Shown: positions 1 through 6,512, counted from the stretch's first letter. The stretch: DNA of 9,356 bases from an uncultured Alphaproteobacteria bacterium (GCA_944390185.1 CALXPA010000033.1:1-9356), one strand, 5' to 3'. Notes: a model not told the origin generated them from the letters alone. Numbers and translations: made by a program.

Positions 1-165
1 CGGGGTGAAAACCCCATGGGGTCCAGGGATTCAGACTCCCTCCTACATTCTCTCTCCTCTGGACTCTGGGCCCCAAATTTGGTTTAGAATGCCCAATTTC
101 TTTTTCTCCTTTCCTTCCTTTCGGGGCATTCGGAAACACCGCCGGGAAACCGGCGGCGTTTTTTT
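1..165 (+). ncRNA. Candidate 3' part of a structured non-coding RNA (5' end outside window)
   Basis: No convincing protein is encoded here, but the + strand holds a series of hairpins. GGGGT/ACCCC (2-6 with 11-15) closes a GAAA tetraloop. AGGGA/TCCCT (25-29 with 37-41) closes a 7-base loop. GAATGCCC/GGGCATTC (87-94 with 124-131) closes a 29-base pyrimidine-rich loop. The series ends in a terminator hairpin with a run of seven T. CCAAATTTGG at 73-82 is a perfect palindrome. The unpaired parts are rich in C and T and contain CCTCCT (39-44) and CTCCTTTC (106-113), which match the anti-Shine-Dalgarno end of 16S rRNA. The usual conserved signatures of RNase P RNA, SRP RNA and tmRNA were not seen. 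The family is not recognised; a long 3' UTR of an upstream gene is the main alternative. Confidence 0.4.
139..165 (+). terminator. Rho-independent terminator, + strand
   Basis: A perfect 7-bp stem (CCGCCGG at 139-145 with CCGGCGG at 150-156) closes a GAAA tetraloop and is followed, after two bases, by seven T at 159-165. It ends a + strand transcript that comes from the left edge. The stop codon of the - strand glycosyltransferase lies against the T-run. On the - strand the hairpin is followed only by a short T-rich patch, so it would be a weak terminator for that gene. Confidence 0.85.
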
Positions 166-1117
166 ACATTTTCTTTAACAGCGGGATATATTTGTCCATT
201 ATATCGTCATAAACATCGTTGGTATCGATTTTATTAAACTTTTCCACCGACCATGTTTTGTAAACAGATGTTTTACCACAACTGGCGTCACCCTTGGCAC
301 AGCGCGCCCGATATTCATCAAAAGACTTGGTCACATAGTGGTTACAGCGTATCTTGTTATGCGGTGGTGGGTTATATGTCTGGTCAATTCGTCCCAGATG
401 GCGACCATTTTCATCAACGATAAATCCTGCCACGTCGTTTATGTGTGGATTATGTTGACGCACAACCAGACGCGGATTCACAATTGATTTACACCCAGAT
501 TCACGCGTGCTGTCGGCGTGATACTTAAAATTCTCTATCACCAGGCCACCTGGGGCATGAACGTGCCCCGACGACCCGTACATTACCCACGTCAGTGCCA
601 ACGCACCAAAATTTCGTGGCAATGTACGCAACAGCTCTGTGATTGTCCGGGTCTGGACAGGGACAATAAATTCGTCTAGATCGATTATTGCCATCCATCG
701 CGTGTCATTTGAAAAACGATTTATCGCATCAATGTACGCCGGATTTTGACGACGCAGCCCAGGAAAGTACGTATATTCAACAATTCCGCGCGCAATGTAC
801 GGCGCCAATACGTCGCGCGTATTATCGGTTGATTCATTGTCGTACAAATAAAACTTTTCCACACCGACCAAGATGTGAAAATCCAACCATTCTTTCAGGT
901 ATGGCCCTTCGTTCTTCATGATTGCGGCCACGGCCAATTCATGTGGGAACGTTGTTTTCCGGTCACTACGTAAAACCCGACAATAGTTACCGACGCCCAT
1001 CAAGATAATGCCACGTAACGCCTTGCGCCAGGTTTTAATTGGAATCCAGCATGTCGCGATTTTCGCGAATTTTTTACGCCGTGGTGACGGATTCGGTAAT
1101 GCCATATCTACCCCCAT
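164..1117 (-). CDS. Glycosyltransferase, family 92 / DUF23-like
   Basis: This is a likely GT-A fold sugar transferase that acts in the cytoplasm, probably on a cell-surface glycan; donor and acceptor cannot be read from the sequence. The N-terminal third has the family pattern MKNEGPYLKEWLDFH, followed by GVEKFYLYDNESTDNT, the usual nucleotide-sugar entry segment. The metal-binding DxD motif lies in IIDLDEFI (D146, D148 counted from the start at 1117). The C-terminal part has NKIRCNHYVTKSFDEY, typical of this family. The length of 317 residues is normal and there is no signal peptide or clear membrane helix; the N-terminus is basic. The start is uncertain: ATG 1117 has no Shine-Dalgarno site but lies 11 bases after a possible -10 box (TATCAT, 1129-1134), while ATG 1105 has GGGGGT just upstream and would give 313 residues. 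The family call is firm; the role is inferred. Confidence 0.85.
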   Translation of the reverse strand: MGVDMALPNPSPRRKKFAKIATCWIPIKTWRKALRGIILMGVGNYCRVLRSDRKTTFPHELAVAAIMKNEGPYLKEWLDFHILVGVEKFYLYDNESTDNTRDVLAPYIARGIVEYTYFPGLRRQNPAYIDAINRFSNDTRWMAIIDLDEFIVPVQTRTITELLRTLPRNFGALALTWVMYGSSGHVHAPGGLVIENFKYHADSTRESGCKSIVNPRLVVRQHNPHINDVAGFIVDENGRHLGRIDQTYNPPPHNKIRCNHYVTKSFDEYRARCAKGDASCGKTSVYKTWSVEKFNKIDTNDVYDDIMDKYIPLLKKM

Positions 1118-1181
1118 ATAGTGTACGTATGATACAGGTTAAAATGCCTGGGAATAAAATGCAATTAAAATCCGAACAAAT

Positions 1182-1206
1182 AAAAAATCGGCCACAGTGG
1201 CCGATT
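1182..1206 (-). terminator. Rho-independent terminator of the lipoprotein operon
   Basis: AATCGGCCA (1186-1194) pairs with TGGCCGATT (1198-1206) around a 3-base loop. On the - strand the hairpin is followed by six T (A-run 1182-1187 on the + strand). It lies 25 bases after the stop codon of the PPIase lipoprotein gene. The other strand has no good T-run, so it works in one direction. Confidence 0.9.
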
Positions 1207-1230
1207 CTTGTTCAATAAACAGTCATTACC

Positions 1231-1563
1231 CTATTCCGCGCGCACGATATCATTCACGGTAACCGTAAAGACAACATCCTGGCCCGCCAATTCAGGAACA
1301 TAATTTTCCGGGAACGTTATGTTAATATCGCGTGTTTCGCCCTTTTCCATGCCGACCAGTTGTTCTTCAAATCCTGGGACGAATTGACCGCTGCCCAAGA
1401 CCAATGGGAAATTTGTCGCCGTTCCACCATCAAACGCAACCCCATCTTTGTACCCAGCAAAGTCAATCACAACCGTATCACCGTTTTGTGCCCCAGCGTT
1501 ACTGTCACACCCTGTCATCAAAAACGCCCCACAAATTGCAACCGCAGACATAAATTTCTTCAT
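1231..1563 (-). CDS. Lipoprotein FKBP-type peptidyl-prolyl isomerase, trigger-factor-like domain
   Basis: A lipid-anchored prolyl isomerase of the cell envelope, expected to speed cis-trans isomerisation of proline bonds in exported proteins. A short signal peptide ends in the lipobox LMTGC with C19 as the lipidated cysteine. The next residue is Asp (D20), which in enterobacteria is the signal that keeps lipoproteins in the inner membrane. Residues 28-107 form one FKBP domain with F44-D45, GSGQFVPGFEEQL (57-69), FPENY (84-88) and F99. The wording GDTVVIDF, FDGGTATNFPLVLGSGQF and LAGQDVVFTVTV is closer to the PPIase domain of trigger factor than to FkpA or SlyD; ribosome-binding and C-terminal chaperone parts are absent. 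The gene starts at ATG 1563 with AAAGGGG about 7 bases upstream and follows the upstream lipoprotein gene by 26 bases, so the two form an operon. Family sure, partner proteins unknown. Confidence 0.9.
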   Translation of the reverse strand: MKKFMSAVAICGAFLMTGCDSNAGAQNGDTVVIDFAGYKDGVAFDGGTATNFPLVLGSGQFVPGFEEQLVGMEKGETRDINITFPENYVPELAGQDVVFTVTVNDIVRAE

Positions 1564-1589
1564 AATATTCCCCTTTGTAATTCTTGTAT

Positions 1590-2153
1590 TCAGTTATTAT
1601 AGACACATCTGAAACCATATTCACGCATGGTTGACCCTTCGGCCTCTATACGATAATCAAAATATGGTGTCGGACGCATTACGTCAAATGACGGTCGATC
1701 GTATACTATGACAATGCTGTCGGCGTTGCGACCGCAAACACGTTTCATTTCATAGTCTGCGACCTTGGCCAATATGGTACGCGCATCGCCATCAACATCC
1801 ATGCCGTCGGCGTTCTGCACCATACGCAGCCGCATTTCACGTAAATCTGTATTCCCCAGTAAAATCTGTACCCGGACCATCGTGCCGCGATATTCTTGCC
1901 ACCGGGTTTCCATGCGCGCCGTGTTCCAGCGGTTATCGCTGGCTTCCTTCTCGGCCGCTGTTTTTGGTTTGTATGAATCAATATTTGCGTACTGGTTATC
2001 AGCCTGCATAAAATCACTGGTCCGTTCGTTATACAATGGCGCATCCGCCCCACCGGTGGCAAAATCGTCCGTGTTATATGGCGTATCCGAATCCGTGGCG
2101 CATGCCCCCAGAACCAGCACAGAACAAATCGCGTACAGTAATGTCTTTTTCAT
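1590..2153 (-). CDS. Predicted lipoprotein of unknown function
   Basis: This 187-residue protein is not recognised. It has a lipoprotein signal peptide (MKKTLLYAICSVLVLGAC) with lipobox LGAC and lipidated cysteine C18. Ala follows at +2, which by the enterobacterial rule would send it to the outer membrane, unlike the Asp+2 lipoprotein encoded downstream. Residues 19-65 are polar and rich in Asp, Asn and Tyr, likely a flexible linker. The rest looks like a small mixed alpha/beta domain, with two cysteines (in RVCGRN and near the C-terminus, RCVYNN) that could form a disulfide in the periplasm. It starts at ATG 2153 with AGAGAG 7 bases upstream, has its own sigma70-type promoter, and is the first gene of a two-gene operon with the PPIase lipoprotein. 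Confidence 0.8.
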   Translation of the reverse strand: MKKTLLYAICSVLVLGACATDSDTPYNTDDFATGGADAPLYNERTSDFMQADNQYANIDSYKPKTAAEKEASDNRWNTARMETRWQEYRGTMVRVQILLGNTDLREMRLRMVQNADGMDVDGDARTILAKVADYEMKRVCGRNADSIVIVYDRPSFDVMRPTPYFDYRIEAEGSTMREYGFRCVYNN

Positions 2154-2174
2154 AATATTTCTCTCTTTTCTGTA

Positions 2175-2203
2175 ATTCTATCAAATAAAGCATTTTGATT
2201 CAA
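2175..2203 (-). promoter_or_regulatory. Promoter of the lipoprotein operon
   Basis: On the - strand, TTGAAT (2198-2203) is followed after exactly 17 bases by TAGAAT (2175-2180). This predicts a start of transcription near 2168 and a leader of about 15 bases that includes the AGAGAG ribosome site. The -35 box overlaps the -35 box of the divergent VirB11-like gene by three bases. Confidence 0.65.
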
Positions 2204-2223
2204 GTCACGATTTGTGATAAAAT
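2195..2223 (+). promoter_or_regulatory. Promoter of the VirB11-like gene, giving a leaderless mRNA
   Basis: TTGATT (2195-2200) and TAAAAT (2218-2223) are 17 bases apart. The -10 box ends 7 bases before ATG 2231, so transcription should begin at or within a base or two of the start codon. No Shine-Dalgarno site is present. The -35 box is half of the palindrome TTGATTCAA (2195-2203) shared with the divergent promoter. Confidence 0.65.
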
Positions 2224-2230
2224 TGGATTG

Positions 2231-3190
2231 ATGTCGAATGTTGTACTAGATTCTTTACTGAAACCACTGGCTGAATTTTACACGCCCACGTTTGTCGAAG
2301 AAATCGCCATTAACCACGCGGGCCAGGTTTGGATGCGACTGCATAACGCACGCGTTCCATGGGTCGCATATAATGCAGATGTACTGACAAAACAATATCT
2401 GATTGACCTGATTCACACGGTCGCAAATATTTACGAACGACCATTTGACCCGATACACGGCATGCCGGTGGTATATGCCACACTGCCTGGGAACCACAGA
2501 TTCACAGCAATTGCCGGACCAAACGTGCAATACGACGATCGCGATATCACAGGCGGGGTTGCACTGAACATCCGCGGTACATCGGCCCCAGATACATCGT
2601 TTGAAAACTATCACCTGGCACGCGGGAAAAAATTATTACAGGTTAAACCGCGTGAATCTGTGCGTCCAGACGATCCGTACGACCGCCTGATGGCCGCAAT
2701 CAATGACGGCAGTCCTATTTTAATCAGCGGTGCCACGGCGACCGGGAAAACGACTTTCTTGAACCATATGCTGACACTGATTGACCAGAACTGTCGCGTC
2801 ATAACGGTCGAAGACGCGCGGGAAATTCGCGTTCCACAGCCTAATCGTGTACATTTTGTCTTGTCGCGTACGGAACAGACGAACGATTTTAACTATGCCC
2901 GTTTGTTGGACCTGGTTGTTCGTATGACGCCGGACGTAATTATCGGTGGCGAAATATCAACCGACAATGCCGCTGTTTTATGGGAAATGCTGGGGACGGG
3001 GCACGATCACTTTTACACCACAATTCATGCCGAAAGTGCCGATGCCGCCTATGCCGCGTTCGCTGACCGAATTTTACATACCCAGCCTGCATATGACCGA
3101 ACGGACCTGATTGCCGAAATGAAAAAGAAAATTCGTGTTGTGCAATTATCACGCGATGGGGCCTTGCGCGCCGTAACTGCGGTGGTATAA
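2231..3190 (+). CDS. VirB11-like secretion ATPase
   Basis: A hexameric P-loop ATPase of the VirB11/PilT/CpaF superfamily, which powers type IV secretion, DNA transfer or pilus assembly at the inner membrane. From ATG 2231 it has 319 residues, near the usual VirB11 length. The N-terminal domain is followed by the Walker A motif GATATGKT (167-174; K173, T174), an acidic stretch VEDAREI, the Walker B region DVIIGGE (235-241) and the histidine box TTIHAES (H266). The residues after the Walker B glutamate are IST, whereas family members usually have an arginine two positions after it (GExR). A TTG 36 bases upstream is in frame but lies inside the -35 box, so it is not the start. No other secretion genes are in the window: the 76-residue orphan follows on the same strand and a lipoprotein operon diverges. 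Superfamily certain, VirB11 subgroup likely, the machine it serves unknown. Confidence 0.85.
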   Translation: MSNVVLDSLLKPLAEFYTPTFVEEIAINHAGQVWMRLHNARVPWVAYNADVLTKQYLIDLIHTVANIYERPFDPIHGMPVVYATLPGNHRFTAIAGPNVQYDDRDITGGVALNIRGTSAPDTSFENYHLARGKKLLQVKPRESVRPDDPYDRLMAAINDGSPILISGATATGKTTFLNHMLTLIDQNCRVITVEDAREIRVPQPNRVHFVLSRTEQTNDFNYARLLDLVVRMTPDVIIGGEISTDNAAVLWEMLGTGHDHFYTTIHAESADAAYAAFADRILHTQPAYDRTDLIAEMKKKIRVVQLSRDGALRAVTAVV

Positions 3191-3191
3191 T
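3164..3191 (+). promoter_or_regulatory. Promoter of the 76-residue gene
   Basis: TTGCGC (3164-3169) and a perfect TATAAT (3186-3191) are 16 bases apart. The -10 box overlaps the TAA stop codon of the VirB11-like gene, so the promoter is embedded in the end of that gene. The predicted leader is about 28 bases. Confidence 0.6.
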
Positions 3192-3225
3192 TCAACCATA
3201 TGACGAATAACAAAAGGATTACAAA

Positions 3226-3456
3226 ATGACAAATCAGAACCCCAGCCCGTGGCTGCAAGATCAACTGCGCGCCGCAGAAACAGACGAACAACGTAAACAA
3301 ATACTGCAAGAATGGGACAAACAAAAACTGGACCAGGCATCCGAAAAAGAAAACAAAATGCTAAATCGCCCCAGCGCACTGGCACGTATGTTGGTGGCAA
3401 TAAAACAACAGAAAGATAAAATACTGGCCATGTATCGCGATATATACGCCAGATAA
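3226..3456 (+). CDS. Small charged helical protein of unknown function
   Basis: A 76-residue protein that is not recognised. It has no signal peptide or membrane segment and is rich in Gln, Lys, Asp and Glu. Most of it should be alpha-helical (DEQRKQILQEWDKQKLDQ, then LARMLVAIKQQKDKILAMYR), perhaps a short coiled coil or helical hairpin around RPSA at about residue 49. Coding is supported by a good ribosome site (AAAAGGA, 3212-3218, 7 bases before ATG 3226), an upstream TATAAT promoter and a terminator directly after the stop codon. It lies 35 bases after the VirB11-like gene and may also be read from that gene's transcript. Confidence 0.75.
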   Translation: MTNQNPSPWLQDQLRAAETDEQRKQILQEWDKQKLDQASEKENKMLNRPSALARMLVAIKQQKDKILAMYRDIYAR

Positions 3457-3486
3457 AAAAATCCCCGCAACACGGGGATTTTTTTT
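3455..3486. terminator. Bidirectional rho-independent terminator
   Basis: ATCCCCG (3461-3467) pairs with CGGGGAT (3473-3479) around a 5-base loop. The + strand continues with a run of eight T (3479-3486) and the - strand with seven T (A-run 3455-3461). It lies between the stop codons of the convergent 76-residue gene and priA and can end both transcripts. Confidence 0.92.
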
Positions 3487-3491
3487 ATACG

Positions 3492-5699
3492 TTACATAAA
3501 ATTCTGGGGATTCACGTCTAATTTGACACGAATATTTGCCGGCACAGGAACCTTGGCCATCCAGTGGCGCACCAATGGTTGCAGCATCGCACGTACGTCA
3601 CCCGCCACCAAAAAACGCATGCGGAACCAATTACGTACCTGGTACACCTGGGCGGCGATGGGGCCCATAATCTTGACCCCGGGCGCAATCGGGGCGGCGG
3701 CCGCCAATTGCGCACAAAATTTTTGCAGAACGGGTTCACGTTGGCCCTCTATAATTATTGCGACCAACTGGCCATATGGTGGCATCTGGGCCACGCGACG
3801 CGCATCCATATCAGACGCCATAAACGCGTCACGATTACCCGCACATATCGCACCCAAGACCGGATTTTCTGGTTGATACGATTGTAACAAAACGCGTCCG
3901 GGGTATTCGCCACGACCGGCACGACCGGCCACTTGGAATAATTGTTGAAACGTATGTTCGGCCGCACGAAAATCTGTCCCGAACAGGCCCATATCTGCAT
4001 CAACAACGCCGACCAGTGTCAAATTCGGGAAATGGTGGCCCTTGGCCAATATCTGGGTGCCGATGACAATATCCAATTCCCCAGATTCCATTTTATGAAC
4101 AATTCGTTCCAATGCCTGGCGCGACATAATCGTGTCACTGGACACCAGCGCTGTCCGCGCAGATGGAAACTTTACCATAACTTCTTGCTGAATCTTTTCC
4201 AGCCCTGCCCCACGACAAGACACCACATCACCACAGTCTGGACACTGGGACGGCATGGGTGCCGTACGTCCGCACATATGACAAATTAATTTACCGGCAT
4301 GTTTGTGATATGTCATCCCAACACTGCAGTCAGGACATTGGGCAACCCACCCGCATCGTTTGCACTGTACAATCGGGGCATATCCACGCCGATTTATAAA
4401 CAGCATTATTTGACGACCCGCGTCCAGCGTCTGGCGCATGGCGTCACACAGGGGCGATGACAAATATCCAATATGTGGCGATGCGTCTGGGCCATCGGTG
4501 GGCACAGTATACGCCGCGGGACGATATTGACGCATGTCAATTGTTTCAATTGTCGGCATCGTTGCACCACCAAATCGTGATGTCAATTTCAGACACGTAT
4601 ACTTGCCATCCGTCACGTTCTTTATCGTTTCCGCAGACGGCGTCGCACTGGCCAGTACAATGGGGAATCCGCTGATTTTCGCACGCAACACCGCCATATC
4701 GCGCGCGTGATAATTGCCCATATCTTCCTGTTTGTACGATGTGTCGTGTTCTTCGTCCACCACAACCAGCCCCAGATTTTGCCATGGTAAAAACAGCGCA
4801 CTGCGCGTACCAACAACCATACGAATTTCCCCGCGCAGCACCCCACGCCAAATCTGGCGCCGGCGCGCCGCCGTCAGGTTACTGTGCCATACAACAGGCG
4901 GCGCCCCAAATCGACGTTCATACCGCGACATAAATTGTGCCGTCAATGCAATTTCTGGCATCATCAACAACACCGATGCACCATGGCTGTACGCGCGCCA
5001 TGCCGCATCAAAGTATACCTGGGTTTTACCACTGCCGGTGATACCGTCCAACAAAAATGCGTGATAGCCACCTGTATCAATTGCCGCCCCAATTGCGCGC
5101 GCCGCCACAGACTGTTCCGCGTTCAGTTGAACATTGCCCATATCATGATACGAATAATTAAATTCTTGTCCGTCACAACAGCGCGTATCACGCGGCACCA
5201 GAATTCCACGCTGGATCATCGTACGAACGACAGACGCACTGACATGCGCAATATTTTGTATATCTGATGCAGACATTGCGTCATTGTCATTTGACGCAAA
5301 CGCATCTGCGACCGCCTGGCGTGCATCTGTCATACGCATCGCAGAATCAAAGTTATATCCGTACAACTGTTCCATACGTGGTGGCGAAAACGCATCTGGG
5401 ACATTTATAATCAGACGCAGCACCGCCCCAGGCGTCATCAATGTCCATTCAGACATTTTTTGAATCCACTGTAAATCCGCGACAGATAAACGCCACGGAA
5501 ACACATCGACTGTGTCCCGAATTTTTTCAGGTGCCAAACCACTGTCGCCAATACCATAGACAACGCCAATATACGGACGCGCCATCACATTTACACGGAC
5601 AAACGTTCCCAGATCCGCCGGCGCAGTTAAACGATAGTCGTAACCTGTATTCACGACGTTCGGAATTAATACCTTTACAATATCGCCCGCATTAAACAT
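3492..5699 (-). CDS. priA: Primosomal protein N' (replication restart helicase PriA)
   Basis: A 3'-5' superfamily 2 DNA helicase that recognises stalled or collapsed forks and directs reloading of the replicative helicase; cytoplasmic, on DNA. The 735 residues match the family length. An N-terminal DNA-binding domain (about 1-190) is followed by the helicase core: Walker A GITGSGKT (219-226), Walker B DEEH (315-318), motif III SATPSAE, then eight cysteines that bind two zinc ions (C446, C449, C455, C458, C473, C476, C486, C489). Motifs V and VI follow (QILAKGHHFPNLTLVGVVDAD and QVAGRAGRG), then the C-terminal domain. All key residues are present. The start is ATG 5699, where the family's N-terminus begins. 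It has no Shine-Dalgarno site, and a possible -10 box ends 7 bases upstream, suggesting a leaderless mRNA. It diverges from a kinase gene and shares a bidirectional terminator with the 76-residue gene. Confidence 0.97.
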   Translation of the reverse strand: MFNAGDIVKVLIPNVVNTGYDYRLTAPADLGTFVRVNVMARPYIGVVYGIGDSGLAPEKIRDTVDVFPWRLSVADLQWIQKMSEWTLMTPGAVLRLIINVPDAFSPPRMEQLYGYNFDSAMRMTDARQAVADAFASNDNDAMSASDIQNIAHVSASVVRTMIQRGILVPRDTRCCDGQEFNYSYHDMGNVQLNAEQSVAARAIGAAIDTGGYHAFLLDGITGSGKTQVYFDAAWRAYSHGASVLLMMPEIALTAQFMSRYERRFGAPPVVWHSNLTAARRRQIWRGVLRGEIRMVVGTRSALFLPWQNLGLVVVDEEHDTSYKQEDMGNYHARDMAVLRAKISGFPIVLASATPSAETIKNVTDGKYTCLKLTSRFGGATMPTIETIDMRQYRPAAYTVPTDGPDASPHIGYLSSPLCDAMRQTLDAGRQIMLFINRRGYAPIVQCKRCGWVAQCPDCSVGMTYHKHAGKLICHMCGRTAPMPSQCPDCGDVVSCRGAGLEKIQQEVMVKFPSARTALVSSDTIMSRQALERIVHKMESGELDIVIGTQILAKGHHFPNLTLVGVVDADMGLFGTDFRAAEHTFQQLFQVAGRAGRGEYPGRVLLQSYQPENPVLGAICAGNRDAFMASDMDARRVAQMPPYGQLVAIIIEGQREPVLQKFCAQLAAAAPIAPGVKIMGPIAAQVYQVRNWFRMRFLVAGDVRAMLQPLVRHWMAKVPVPANIRVKLDVNPQNFM

Positions 5700-5706
5700 G
5701 TGTTAC

Positions 5707-5735
5707 AAGGTACTTGCTTTTTTTCTTTTTTTCAA
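5707..5735 (-). promoter_or_regulatory. Possible promoter of priA, giving a leaderless mRNA
   Basis: On the - strand TTGAAA (5730-5735) is followed after 17 bases by TACCTT (5707-5712), which ends 7 bases before ATG 5699. The -10 box matches the consensus at T1, A2 and T6 only, so the call is tentative. The spacer is an A-rich tract. Confidence 0.4.
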
Positions 5736-5741
5736 TACCAT
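5714..5741 (+). promoter_or_regulatory. Possible promoter of the APH-like kinase gene
   Basis: TTGCTT (5714-5719) and TACCAT (5736-5741) are 16 bases apart, separated by a T-rich tract. Transcription would begin near 5748 and include the AAAAGG ribosome site. It occupies almost the same bases as the proposed priA promoter on the other strand. The -10 box is imperfect. Confidence 0.4.
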
Positions 5742-5762
5742 TTATTTCCAAAAGGTGCAGTG

Positions 5763-6497
5763 ATGTGGAAACTGTTTTTTGAAATTTGCGATATATTATG
5801 CTGGCTGATACCAAACCGCCGCATTCGCAACAAATTGCGCCATGAGCAATTGTTCGACTGGCGCAGGAAATATAACGCACTGCGCAAGAAATACCCAGAA
5901 TTAAATTTTAAGCACACCGTAATGATCAAGGGTGGATGGAATATCGGATTTATCATCGACAACAGATATGTGTTCAAAATCAGAAAGCATATAGACCGGT
6001 CCGTACCAACCAGCAAAATTACCCGGGAACAACGCATAACAAACGCCTTGGCGGATGTATCACCGCTGCGCATTCCCCGCATAGAAATTGTGCGCACGGG
6101 CGGATATACGTTCTATAAATACGATTTTATCCCGGGGAAAAATCTGAATAAATTACGGATGGGGACAATTATTCGGCATCGCGAAAAGTGGGGTCGACAA
6201 ATCGCAGAATTTATATACGCGGTGCACAATGCCCGGCCAGATGGTCTGGACGATCTGCGCGGGAATGCGCCAGGCGATGGATGGAACCATAACGATATGT
6301 GCAATAACATGATTGTTGATACGCGTTCTATGACAATTGTGGGGCTGATTGACTGGGAATATGCAGGATGGGGAACGCTGAAATCTGAATTCGATAATAC
6401 CGTCGTGTTTTCCAGCAAAATGCGACGTTCAGGCATCCAGCGCGTTATAATATCACACTATCAATATCTGGCCAACAAACAAATTGACAAAGAATAA
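5763..6497 (+). CDS. APH/choline-kinase-like phosphotransferase (LicA-type)
   Basis: A small-molecule kinase of the aminoglycoside phosphotransferase fold. The wording of its C-terminal motifs is closest to the LicA/choline-ethanolamine kinase group, so a sugar, choline-like or envelope-precursor substrate is more likely than an antibiotic. Visible parts of the 244 residues are: N-lobe strands with GGWNIGFII and the ATP-binding lysine K72 (YVFKIRK), the hinge YDFIPGKNL, the catalytic loop HNDMCNN (H176, D178, N181, N182) and the metal-binding D197 in GLIDWEYAGWG. The usual loop is HxDxxxxN; here Asn is 3 and 4 residues after the Asp and Met is at 5, so the loop appears one residue short. The start is ATG 5763, with AAAAGG 7 bases upstream; the in-frame GTG at 5700 has no ribosome site and would add a Phe-rich stretch. 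It diverges from priA. Fold sure, substrate unknown. Confidence 0.8.
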   Translation: MWKLFFEICDILCWLIPNRRIRNKLRHEQLFDWRRKYNALRKKYPELNFKHTVMIKGGWNIGFIIDNRYVFKIRKHIDRSVPTSKITREQRITNALADVSPLRIPRIEIVRTGGYTFYKYDFIPGKNLNKLRMGTIIRHREKWGRQIAEFIYAVHNARPDGLDDLRGNAPGDGWNHNDMCNNMIVDTRSMTIVGLIDWEYAGWGTLKSEFDNTVVFSSKMRRSGIQRVIISHYQYLANKQIDKE

Positions 6498-6512
6498 ATT
6501 TGTGTATATCAT
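6484..6512 (+). promoter_or_regulatory. Promoter of the unknown basic protein gene
   Basis: A perfect TTGACA (6484-6489) lies 17 bases before TATCAT (6507-6512). The -35 box is inside the last codons of the kinase gene. Transcription should begin near 6519, giving a leader of about 30 bases with GGGGA before the start codon. Confidence 0.65.

Noticed and set aside
1..165. RNase P RNA, SRP RNA or tmRNA at the left edge
   Set aside because: None of their conserved signature sequences or a tmRNA tag frame was seen. A T-arm-like hairpin at 25-41 has loop TTCAGAC, with G where tRNA-like T-loops need A58.
2..178. Open + strand reading frame at the left edge
   Set aside because: It runs through the hairpins, the pyrimidine tract and the terminator and gives a low-complexity peptide; not coding in my view.
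2195..2230. In-frame TTG start 12 codons upstream of the VirB11-like ATG
   Set aside because: The TTG is the first half of the -35 box, and the predicted transcript begins after it; there is no ribosome site.
5700..5762. GTG start extending the kinase by 21 residues
   Set aside because: The added stretch is Phe-rich sequence from the T tract, without a ribosome site; ATG 5763 has AAAAGG at the right distance.
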